Of a DNA stretch of 64,000 nt, positions 34,310-42,070 are shown piece after piece. The stretch lies in assembly GCF_001899645.1 (NCBI RefSeq), contig NZ_MKVV01000033.1, positions 48,217 to 112,216 of the forward strand, in the 5' to 3' direction. The stretch is from Pseudonocardia sp. 73-21. GTDB lineage: Bacteria > Actinomycetota > Actinomycetes > Mycobacteriales > Pseudonocardiaceae. The position numbers and the translations under genes are program-made. How positions within the stretch are numbered: the stretch's first letter is position 1; each line of letters begins with the position of its first letter. The notes under the pieces are model-generated. The model had not been told where the DNA came from. It searched no databases and worked only from the letters and a program-made list of their open reading frames with translations.

Positions 34310-34790
34310 GCGCCATCTCGATCTCCTCGTAGGCGGCGGGGCGGGCACTAACGGCCCGAGGTCGAGGAATCCGTGGATCAGGTCCGGGAGCCGCGTGTGC
34401 AGCACGAGGTTTCCGGCTCGTCGTGTGCTTTCCGCGTAGCCGCCGCCCTGGTCGCGAAGTGGATCGAAGCTGCTGCGCGATGACCGGCGGCGAAGGTGCC
34501 ACCGGCGCTGTCAACGGCCAAGTTGCGCCTCCCCGCCGATGACCAACTGCTCCGGCTCGCGCCGACTTCGTCGATGTTCGCGAGTGCCCGTCGGGTCGGT
34601 CGCGGTGCCGGCGTGGTCGAGGTCTCAACGGAGCTTGAAAATCGACCCCGGATGGTTCCGAACCCACGAGACACCAGGGGGTCAGATCAGGATCCGACGA
34701 CACGAGGCCCGCGGGGTGAGGGTGCTCCGGCGCGACCGTGTAGTCCACCGCGACCACGGTCCGCGATCCGCGGGGGAAGGCCGTCATCTG
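34310..34790 (-). pseudogene. Decayed family IV alpha/beta hydrolase
   Basis: Pieces of an esterase like the one at 15862 appear on the minus strand in different frames. From right to left they are TVVAVDYTVAPEHPHPAG at about 34700-34765, LANIDEVGA then EPEQLVIGGE near 34530-34590, the nucleophile elbow NLAVDSAGGTFAA near 34475-34520, and DLIHGFLDLGPLVPA near 34350-34400 with the catalytic-His segment. The spacing between the first and last piece is roughly 120 nt shorter than in an intact gene, and at least two frameshifts separate them. No N-terminal HGGG segment was found. It cannot make an active enzyme. Confidence 0.75.
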
Positions 34791-35300
34791 TCCGAGCGGT
34801 CTGCGACCGCATCTGGTGCGGCCCGTTCGCCACCAACACCTGCCCGTCCACCTACTCGGGCAGCGCGGCGCCGGGGACGGTGTGTGCCGAAAGCGCTGCT
34901 GCTCGCCACCGCCGCGCGCCGCTGGGAATTCGCGCCCGCCTCGATTTCGCCGACGTGCGCAACCACCTGCGGACGGAGCGCTCGGGTAGGTGATGAATGG
35001 GTGCTGCACGATTACAACACCGACGGTGATACCTACATGGAGGGGGCTGCCAGGCATGGGGTACGACCGCGGGGAATGAGAACCGACCGCCGCCGGAGGA
35101 GATGCTTGCGACGTTGTGCGGGTACCGCAACGATCTGTTCGGCGTGCCGTCCTCGCGCGGGAACGGGCGGACGAGTTCACCGCTGCCGCGCCAAGCTATC
35201 CCCGTCATGCTCCTGGTGGAGGCACGGCAAGCGGCACGGCGCTCGCCAGCCAGTCTCACAGTCAGGCTTCTCGGCGTGATGCTGTCGCCGATGATCGATT
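34791..35300. other. Stretch without a recognisable gene
   Basis: About 500 nt with several overlapping open frames on both strands, none with a family motif, plausible ribosome site or consistent codon bias. It probably contains further decayed sequence of the hydrolase pseudogene or of a neighbouring lost gene. Confidence 0.6.
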
Positions 35301-35636
35301 TCAGCGTGCCGACGCCGTGTTGGGTGCGTGGGGCGACCGGACCGCCGACCTCCGGCTGTGCCCGCGACGTGCGGAGGGTGGCTCGACGATCGCCACGGGT
35401 GACAGCGCCCGGGCGGCCTCCGCGAACCTCAGCAACCGGCAGGGCGACCATACCCGCCCGGATCCGTCGGCGATATGGCACGTCCGGCACCGCCCGCCGG
35501 CGTCCGGGGTGTGATCGGCCAGCAGCTTGGCGACGACCGCCGGGAGGTGAGAAAGCTCGGCCACGAATTCGGTCATCACCTGCTCGGTGTGGTCCACGAT
35601 GTCCGTGGTCCTGTGCTCGGTGACGACTTCGTCCAT
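35301..35636 (-). CDS. Small cysteine-motif actinobacterial protein, unknown function
   Basis: A 111-aa protein starting with ATG at 35636, eight nt after a strong AGGAGG. Residues about 38-67 read LLADHTPDAGGRCRTCHIA and then WSPCRLLRFAEAARAL: a CxxC pair followed by a third Cys in a W-x-x-C context. Short actinobacterial proteins with this 'GRCR.C...WPC.L' pattern are common and uncharacterised; a metal-binding or small regulatory role is possible. The 25 or so C-terminal residues look non-conserved. It has no obvious operon partner and sits between the decayed region and the PucR gene. Confidence 0.65.
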   Translation of the reverse strand: MDEVVTEHRTTDIVDHTEQVMTEFVAELSHLPAVVAKLLADHTPDAGGRCRTCHIADGSGRVWSPCRLLRFAEAARALSPVAIVEPPSARRGHSRRSAVRSPHAPNTASAR

Positions 35637-35799
35637 CCCGACAACCTCCTGCTCGGCGGGACGATCGTTGTCGATCGGCCACCGTTAAGGATGGCGTGAT
35701 GGACCCGGGTCGTCGATGGCAGCAGGCACATGGTGGTGGCGGATCCACGGTGCTCGTGCACAGCGGCGCCGATCGCAGCTGCCGCCGGACACCCTGCTC

Positions 35800-37032
35800 T
35801 CAGGCGCGATGCAGCGAGATCAGCGGCGCGGCGCTCGTTCGGCAACCGAGCGCACCGGGGTTCAGGTCGACGGCTTGCAGGGCGACGTAGAGCTCTGCGG
35901 ACGACACAGGATCGGCGGAGGAGCGGCCGGTCAGCTCCTCGATGCGCTGCAGGCGGAGCCGGATGGTGTTGCGGTGGTAGTGCAGGCGGCGGGCGACCTC
36001 GGTGCACGACCCCCCGCACGAGTACCAGGTTGCGAGCGTGGACAGCAGCCCGTCCCGCTCGGCCTCCGGAAGCTCCAGTACTGGGCCGAGTACCTGCTCG
36101 GCGAACTCCCGGGTCGCCTCGGGGAGGTGCGCGACGAGCTGCGGGATCGGTCTGAGACCGTAGCTGTTGACGGAGCGCAATCCCGGCGTGGTGCAGCGGC
36201 GCGCCACCTGAGCCTCGCGCAGCGCGACGGGCGCGCCGAGTACCGAGGAGAAGCTGCGGCTCACCCCGATCCGGGCAGTCGCCAGGTCCTCGAGCGAATC
36301 CAGCACCGTCTGCTCCCGCAGTGCCGATGGCAGGCTCAGCAGCCCGAGTGCCGCGCCGGGCTCGACCGTCCACACGGAGTGCACGCCGCGGGCCCGGAGC
36401 CGGTCCTCAACCCGCCGCGGCACCTCGGTGCGGCTGGCGCCGACCTCGATCATCACGACGAGGAACCGCCCCTGGTCGGGGAGCTGCAGGATGCGGAGGC
36501 TCTCCCACATCGCGGACTCGTCGGCGCTCCCGGACAGCAGGCAGTCGAGCAACCTCGATCGAGCCAGCTCGTCCCGTCGAGCCAGCTCGACCGTGAACTG
36601 GCCGTAGGCCGCGCTCGCCAGGCCCGAGTAATCATCGACGAGGGTCCAGACCTTTGTGGCCATCTGCGGGAGAACTGCACGGCTACGCTCGTCGGCGACG
36701 TCGAGCAGCCGCTCCCAGATCAGCCGACCACCCAGTCGGTAGGCGTGCAGCATTGCCGATACGGGCAGTCCGAATTCCGCCTTCATCCGGCCGGTTGCCC
36801 GGGGGACGTCGAGCCGCTCCGGCCCTGTCCCGGCGAGCTGGGAGAGAAGCGCCTCGAGGTTGTCGAACACGAGCAGTCGGAGATCGTCGGCAGCGAGCAG
36901 GGACGACTCCGCGTAGGAGCGCTCGCTGGCGAGGACGCGCGCGCCGAGCGTGTCGGTCAGCTCCTCCGCCGATATGACCAGGCGGGCGGTCAGCGCGTGC
37001 TGCTCGGGATCGTGCGGCGTCGCCGACCTCAT
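35800..37032 (-). CDS. PucR/CdaR-family transcriptional regulator
   Basis: A 410-aa regulator. The N-terminal two thirds are a helical sensor (AVLPQMATKVWTLVDDYSGL) plus a degenerate GGDEF-like region (RFLVVMIEVGASRTEVPRR, ARIGVSRSFSSVLG). The C-terminal PucR helix-turn-helix is WYSCGGSCTEVARRLHYHRN followed by TIRLRLQRIEELTG. Start ATG 37032 is used; GTG 37056 is in frame, and neither has a clear ribosome site. It lies 106 nt downstream of the ligase gene at 37139-38695 on the same strand. PucR-type proteins are usually activators responding to a pathway substrate; control of the adjacent ligase and dehydrogenase genes is inferred. Confidence 0.9.
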   Translation of the reverse strand: MRSATPHDPEQHALTARLVISAEELTDTLGARVLASERSYAESSLLAADDLRLLVFDNLEALLSQLAGTGPERLDVPRATGRMKAEFGLPVSAMLHAYRLGGRLIWERLLDVADERSRAVLPQMATKVWTLVDDYSGLASAAYGQFTVELARRDELARSRLLDCLLSGSADESAMWESLRILQLPDQGRFLVVMIEVGASRTEVPRRVEDRLRARGVHSVWTVEPGAALGLLSLPSALREQTVLDSLEDLATARIGVSRSFSSVLGAPVALREAQVARRCTTPGLRSVNSYGLRPIPQLVAHLPEATREFAEQVLGPVLELPEAERDGLLSTLATWYSCGGSCTEVARRLHYHRNTIRLRLQRIEELTGRSSADPVSSAELYVALQAVDLNPGALGCRTSAAPLISLHRA

Positions 37033-37138
37033 CGCACGGAGTGTAGGCGGCGTCACGGGCGTTCACTCGATTGAGCGACGGGAGGTGTTGGCGGAGCGGT
37101 GTGTGGCAGGGCGGCTGTGTTCCGTGCCGGGCGCCGGC

Positions 37139-38695
37139 TCATCGCAGCACGACTCCGCCCTCGGTCCCGGTGAACCGCTTGCGCAGCTCCGTCTTGAGGA
37201 GCTTGCCGGTTGCGTTGCGAGGCAGCTCGGCCACCAGGTGCACCTCGCGTGGACACTTGAAGTGCGCCAGCCGCTCGCGGCACCAGGCGATCAGCTCGTC
37301 GGCGCCGGGTTCCTGCTTCGCGGCCGGGTCGGCCACCACCACCGCGACGACGCGCTCGCCCCACTTGTCGTCCGGACCGCCGATGACCGCCGCGTCCAGC
37401 ACACCGGGATGGCGGAACAGCACCTGCTCCACCTCGATCGGGTAGACGTTCTCCCCGCCCGAGATGATCATGTCCTTCTTGCGGTCGACCAGAGTGATGT
37501 AGCCGTCGGCGTCCATCCGCCCAAGGTCGCCGGTGTGGAACCAGCCGCCCCGGAAGGCCTCGGCGGTGGCTGCCGGCTTCATCCAGTACCCGACGAACAC
37601 GTTGGGTCCGCGCACCAGCAACTCGCCGACGGTGTCGACCGGAACGTCCCGGTCGTCGGCGTCCACGATGCGGGCGTCGACGTGCACGGCGACCCGGCCG
37701 ATCGACCCGGCCCGTGTTGTGATGTTGGCAGCGTCGAGGACCGAGACCAGCGGTGCGGTCTCGGTCATCCCGAATCCCTCGGTGAACGGGACGCCGCGTT
37801 GCTGCATGAAGTCGATGACGGTCAGCGGCACCGGCGAGCCGCCGCCCATGGCGAACTGCAGCGCCGAGAGGTCGTAGGAGTCGAAGTCGGGCACCTGGGT
37901 CAGCGCCGACCACATCGCCGGCACCATGAACTGGATGGTGGCCCGGCTCTCGGCCATCGCCTTGAGCGTGCCCACCGGGTCGAACGACGGCAGGATCACG
38001 CTGGTCCCGCCGACGTAGAGCAGCGGCAGCGTGTGCACCCCCAGCCCGCCGATGTGGAACATCGGGGCGACGGCCACGGTCACGTCGCTGCCGCGCAGGC
38101 CCTGGTCGGTGCCCAGCATGTTGACGGCGTTCCACAGCAGGTTGTCGTGGGTGAGGATGGCGCCCTTCGGGCGGCCAGTGGTGCCCGAGGTGTACATGAT
38201 GAACGCGGGGTCGCGGCCGTCGACGTCGCTGTCGAGAGGCTCCGGGGCACCGCCGGAGAGCAGGTCGGTGTAGGCGATCTCGCCGTCGGCCGCAGCGCCC
38301 CGGGCCCGGACGGTGTGACGGACCCGGACCCCCGGCTCGGCCAGCGCGGTGACCGCCGCCGCCGCGAGCGGCTCGTGGAAGACGAACACGTCGGCGCCCG
38401 CGTCGGCGAGGATGTAGCCGATCTCCGGGCCGGCGAGCCGCACGTTGATCGGGACGGTGATCGCGCCGATCTTCGCACATCCCAAGAGGACCTCCATGAA
38501 CTCCACCGAGTTCACCAGGAGCACAGCCACCCGGTCGCCCTTGCGGACGCCGAGGCCCAGCAGGCTCAAGGCGACCTGGTTGGTGCGCCGTTCGAGGTCG
38601 GCGTAGGTGAAGCTGGTGTCACCGGAGACGAACGCCGTGCGCTGCCCGTTGAGGAAGGCCCGCTTGGTGACCCACTGACCGATACCGCGATCCAT
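37139..38695 (-). CDS. AMP-forming acyl-CoA synthetase
   Basis: A 518-aa ANL ligase: MYTSGTTGRPKGAILTHDN, VAPMFHIGGLGVHTLPLL, GFGMTETAPLVSVL, HTGDLGRMDADGYITLVDR followed by KKDMIISGGENVYP, and NATGKLLKTELRK with the catalytic Lys. The length and the IGGLGVHTLPLLYVGG segment match the FadD13-like group of single-domain fatty acyl-CoA ligases. A hairpin at 38792-38827 separates it from the dehydrogenase gene upstream, so it likely has its own promoter in the 38696-38790 gap. Its acid substrate is unknown; the nearby dehydrogenase suggests a shared pathway. Confidence 0.93.
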   Translation of the reverse strand: MDRGIGQWVTKRAFLNGQRTAFVSGDTSFTYADLERRTNQVALSLLGLGVRKGDRVAVLLVNSVEFMEVLLGCAKIGAITVPINVRLAGPEIGYILADAGADVFVFHEPLAAAAVTALAEPGVRVRHTVRARGAAADGEIAYTDLLSGGAPEPLDSDVDGRDPAFIMYTSGTTGRPKGAILTHDNLLWNAVNMLGTDQGLRGSDVTVAVAPMFHIGGLGVHTLPLLYVGGTSVILPSFDPVGTLKAMAESRATIQFMVPAMWSALTQVPDFDSYDLSALQFAMGGGSPVPLTVIDFMQQRGVPFTEGFGMTETAPLVSVLDAANITTRAGSIGRVAVHVDARIVDADDRDVPVDTVGELLVRGPNVFVGYWMKPAATAEAFRGGWFHTGDLGRMDADGYITLVDRKKDMIISGGENVYPIEVEQVLFRHPGVLDAAVIGGPDDKWGERVVAVVVADPAAKQEPGADELIAWCRERLAHFKCPREVHLVAELPRNATGKLLKTELRKRFTGTEGGVVLR

Positions 38696-38791
38696 GTGCG
38701 TACTCCTCGGCCACCGCGTCGGCGGCTCCTCGTCGTTGAGAATGGCTGGGTGAGGCAGGGCCCCGGCCCCGACGGCCGCCCGAACGCCCCC

Positions 38792-38827
38792 GTCCGCTCG
38801 TGTCCACCGAAACGGACACGAGCGGAC
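38792..38827 (-). terminator. Strong hairpin downstream of the dehydrogenase gene
   Basis: A perfect 14-bp inverted repeat (GTCCGCTCGTGTCC and its complement) with an 8-nt loop ACCGAAAC lies 10 nt past the stop of the minus-strand dehydrogenase at 38837. It has no U-tract on the minus strand, as is common in this GC range. It likely separates the dehydrogenase transcript from the ligase gene. Confidence 0.75.
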
Positions 38828-38836
38828 AAAGGGTAC

Positions 38837-39991
38837 TCAGTACGATCGTGGCAGGTTCAGGCTGTGCTGCGCCACATAGTTGAGGATCATCTCCCGGCTG
38901 ATCGGCGCGGTGCGCATCAGCCGGGCCGGGCCCCAGAGCGTGGCCAGCCCGTACTCGGTGGCCATTCCGTTGCCGCCGTGCGTCTGGATCGCCTGGTCCA
39001 GCGCCAGGATGCCGGCCTCGGCCGCGGCGTACTTGGCCATGTTCGACGCCTCGCCCGAGCCCGGGTCGCCCGCGTCGTGCAGCGACGCCGCCCGCTGGGT
39101 CATCAGCCGGGCCAGCTCGACCTGGATCTTGGCGTGCGCAAGCGGGTGCGACACCCCCTGGTGGGCTCCGATCGGCACGTCCCAGACCTTGCGCTCGCGC
39201 GCGTAGGCAGACGCCTTGTCCAGCGCGTAGCGGCCGATGCCGTTGCCCAGGGCGGCGCCCATGATGCGCTCCGGGTTGAGGCCCATGAACACCTGGCGCA
39301 GGCCGTCGTTCTCCGTGCCGATGAGGTTCTCGGCGGGCACCTTCACGTCGTCGAAGAACAGGGTGAACTGCTTCTCCGGCGTCACTGCCTGCACGGGGAT
39401 CACGGTCTTGGTCAGCCCGGGGGCGTCGGTCGGCACCACGATGAGGCTCAGCCGACCGCGGCCGCGGTCGTCGGTCGCGGTGCGAGTGACGACGAGGATG
39501 GCCTCGGCCTCGTCGACGCCGGAGATGTAGTACTTGGTGCCGTTGAGCACCCACTCCCCGCCGACGCGCTTGGCGTGGGTGGAGATGTTGTGGGAGTTCG
39601 AGCCCGCATCCGGCTCGGTGATCGCGAACGACATGATGATCTCGCCGCTGGCGATGCCCGGCAGCCAGCGCGCCTTGAGCTCGTCGCTGCCGAACGCCTG
39701 GATGATCGTGCCGCAGATGGTGGGGGAGACCACCGTCATCAGCAGCGGGCAGCCGGCCGCGGCCAGCTCCTCGCCGACGATGTGCATGTCGTAGATGCCG
39801 CCGCCGCCGCCGCCGTACTCCTCGGTGATGTTGACCCCGAGGAACCCCTGCTTGCCGACGGCCTGCCAGAGCTCGGTGCTCTTCTCCCCGGCGAGCGACT
39901 TGGTCACGTAGTAGTCGTGCCCGAAGTCCTTGGCGATCTCGGACACGGCCTTGCGCAGGTCGCGCCGTTCCTCGGTCTCGTGCAGTTCCAT
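38837..39991 (-). CDS. Acyl-CoA dehydrogenase (helix-G glutamate type)
   Basis: A 384-aa dehydrogenase, paralogue of the 27340 gene with the same length and ending (LMRTAPISREMILNYVAQHSL versus LLRTAPVSREMILNYVSEHAL). It has FAITEPDAGSNSHNI, GLNPERIMGAAL with the helix-G glutamate as probable base, and VWDVPIGAHQGVSHPLAHAKI. The ATG at 39991 follows GGGAGCGGT; ten upstream codons of the same frame lack homology. It lies 57 nt downstream of the carboxylase alpha gene on the same strand, so it may be part of that transcript, ended by the hairpin at 38792. The substrate is probably a branched acyl-CoA feeding the carboxylase. Confidence 0.93.
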   Translation of the reverse strand: MELHETEERRDLRKAVSEIAKDFGHDYYVTKSLAGEKSTELWQAVGKQGFLGVNITEEYGGGGGGIYDMHIVGEELAAAGCPLLMTVVSPTICGTIIQAFGSDELKARWLPGIASGEIIMSFAITEPDAGSNSHNISTHAKRVGGEWVLNGTKYYISGVDEAEAILVVTRTATDDRGRGRLSLIVVPTDAPGLTKTVIPVQAVTPEKQFTLFFDDVKVPAENLIGTENDGLRQVFMGLNPERIMGAALGNGIGRYALDKASAYARERKVWDVPIGAHQGVSHPLAHAKIQVELARLMTQRAASLHDAGDPGSGEASNMAKYAAAEAGILALDQAIQTHGGNGMATEYGLATLWGPARLMRTAPISREMILNYVAQHSLNLPRSY

Positions 39992-40048
39992 ACCGCTCCC
40001 TACCCCGAAGTGACCCGCCACCGGCCGGCGGCGCGTCGGTGTCTCGTC

Positions 40049-42070
40049 CTACGTCTCGTCCGAACCGTCGGCCGGTTCGACTACTGCGAGGGCGTCGCCG
40101 GTGGACACCTGCTGTCCCAGCTCGACCGGAAGGTCGGCGACAATCCCGTCGATCGGGCTGGCGATGGTGTGCTCCATCTTCATCGCCTCCAGCACGACCA
40201 GGGCCTGCCCGGCCCTGACGGTGTCGCCCGCCGCGACGGGTAGTCGGATCACCGAGCCGGGCATGGGTGCCGTCAGCGAACCTGCCGGCTTCAGCGTGCT
40301 CGGGTCGACGAACCGCGGGACCTGGGTGAACGCGGTGGATCCGGCACTGCTGTCCACGTAGGCACGGTCGCCGTCGAACACGACGTCGTAGGTGCGCCGC
40401 AGCCCGCCGGCCTCCAGGACCACCCGCTCGGGCTGGTGCGCGAGCACGGTGACGTCCTCGACCGGCTTGCCGTCGACCTCCACCTCGACCCCGTCGCGGA
40501 GCAGCGCGTAGCCCACCCGCAGCTCGCGGCCGTCGGCGGTGCCCCACCCGGTGGTCTGCGGCTGGGACGGGTTGTTGCGCCACCCGGCGGGCAGCGTCGG
40601 CTGGATGCGGGCCGCGGCACGGCGCGCCGCGACCTGGGCGAGCGTGGCTGCCACCGCGTGCAGGCGCTCTCCGTCGCCGTCGATGAGCGCGCCCCCGAGC
40701 TCGGCCGCGTCGTGGCGGTCGAGGAACCCGGTGTCGGTGCCGCGTCCGGCGAACTCGTCGTGGCGCAGCACGCGGACCAGCAGGTCTCGGTTGGTGGTGA
40801 GGCCGTGGATCCGGGCGCCGGCGAGCGCGGCGGACAGCGTGCCGAGCGCCTCGGCCCGGGTGGGCGCCCAGGCGATCACTTTGGCGAGCATCGGATCGTA
40901 GTGGTGGCCGACCACCGAGCCGTCGCGCACGCCGGAGTCCACCCGGACCCCGGCGAGGTCGGGGACCTGCATCGTGCGCAGCGTCCCGGTGCGCGGCAGG
41001 TACCCCTTCGCGGGGTCCTCGGCGTAGAGCCGGGCCTCGACCGCGTGGCCGGCGATCCGCGGCTCGCTCACCTCGGCAGGCAGCGGCCGGCCCATCGCCA
41101 CCAGCAGCTGCAGGCGTACGAGGTCGAGCCCGGTGACCAGCTCGGTGACCGGGTGCTCGACCTGCAGGCGGGTGTTCATCTCCAGGAAGGCGAACGTGCC
41201 GTCGGCGTCGCCGCCGTTGGCGTCGAGGACGAACTCGACGGTGCCGGCGCCGACGTAGTCCACGGCCCGCGCCGCCGCGACCGCCGCCGCGCCCATCCGG
41301 GCGCGCAGCTCGTCGCCGACGACGGGGGAGGGCGCTTCCTCGATGACCTTCTGGTGGCGGCGCTGCACCGAGCACTCCCGCTCGAACAGCGAGACGACGG
41401 TGCCGTGCATGTCGGCCATCACCTGGATCTCGACGTGGCGGGGGCGCTGCACGTACCGCTCGAGGAACACCGTGCCGTCGGCGAACGCCGACTCCGCCTC
41501 GCGCGACGCGGAGGCCACGGCCTCGTCGAGGTCGTCGGACGACTCGACGACGCGCATGCCGCGCCCGCCGCCGCCTGCGCTCGCCTTGACCAGCAGCGGG
41601 TAGCCGACCTCGGCGCCAAGCCTGCGCAGCTCCTCGGCGTCCAGCCCGGTCGCGTCACCGCCCGGGAGGACGGGGACCCCGGCCTCGGCCATCATCTTCT
41701 TGGCCGTCAGCTTGGAGCCCATCGCGTCGATCGCGTCCGGCGGCGGACCCACGAACACCAGCCCGGCGCCGGCGCAGGCCCGCGCGAAGCCGGCGTTCTC
41801 CGACAGGAAGCCGTAGCCGGGGTGCACGGCATCGGCCCCGGTGAGCAGGGCCGCGGCGATCACCCGCTCACCGTCGAGGTAGGTCTCCGCCGGGGACGAT
41901 CCGGGCAGCCGGACGGCCTCGTCGGCGTCGTCGACGTGCCAGGCACCGGCATCGGCGTCGGAGTACACGGCGACCGTGGCGATGCCGAGGTCGCGACAGG
42001 TGCGGAACACGCGCCGGGCGATCTCTCCCCGGTTGGCTACCAGCAGCTTCTTGATCACGGGCATTGCCAT
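40049..42070 (-). CDS. Biotin-dependent acyl-CoA carboxylase alpha subunit (biotin carboxylase + carrier)
   Basis: A 673-aa protein: biotin carboxylase N, ATP-grasp and C domains (about 1-450; VIKKLLVANRGEIARRVFRT, KASAGGGGRGMR, FLEMNTRLQVEHPVTE), a linker domain, and a C-terminal biotinyl domain with EAMKMEHT and Lys631. This is the organisation of methylcrotonyl-, geranyl- and propionyl-CoA carboxylase alpha chains. It starts at ATG 42070 in a TGATG overlap with the beta subunit stop, so the two are translationally coupled. It carboxylates its own biotin with ATP and bicarbonate and passes the carboxyl group to the beta subunit. The acyl substrate is set by that subunit. Confidence 0.95.
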   Translation of the reverse strand: MAMPVIKKLLVANRGEIARRVFRTCRDLGIATVAVYSDADAGAWHVDDADEAVRLPGSSPAETYLDGERVIAAALLTGADAVHPGYGFLSENAGFARACAGAGLVFVGPPPDAIDAMGSKLTAKKMMAEAGVPVLPGGDATGLDAEELRRLGAEVGYPLLVKASAGGGGRGMRVVESSDDLDEAVASASREAESAFADGTVFLERYVQRPRHVEIQVMADMHGTVVSLFERECSVQRRHQKVIEEAPSPVVGDELRARMGAAAVAAARAVDYVGAGTVEFVLDANGGDADGTFAFLEMNTRLQVEHPVTELVTGLDLVRLQLLVAMGRPLPAEVSEPRIAGHAVEARLYAEDPAKGYLPRTGTLRTMQVPDLAGVRVDSGVRDGSVVGHHYDPMLAKVIAWAPTRAEALGTLSAALAGARIHGLTTNRDLLVRVLRHDEFAGRGTDTGFLDRHDAAELGGALIDGDGERLHAVAATLAQVAARRAAARIQPTLPAGWRNNPSQPQTTGWGTADGRELRVGYALLRDGVEVEVDGKPVEDVTVLAHQPERVVLEAGGLRRTYDVVFDGDRAYVDSSAGSTAFTQVPRFVDPSTLKPAGSLTAPMPGSVIRLPVAAGDTVRAGQALVVLEAMKMEHTIASPIDGIVADLPVELGQQVSTGDALAVVEPADGSDET

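Noticed and set aside
34539..35748. Several 130-300-codon frames on both strands in the scar region
   Set aside because: Arg/Ser/Pro-rich, overlapping each other, with no motif except the hydrolase fragments already reported.
36950..40243. A 1097-codon plus-strand open frame
   Set aside because: It is antisense to a ligase and a dehydrogenase with clear motifs; long antisense frames arise from GC-biased third positions, and its composition (many His, Arg, Gln, Val) fits no family.
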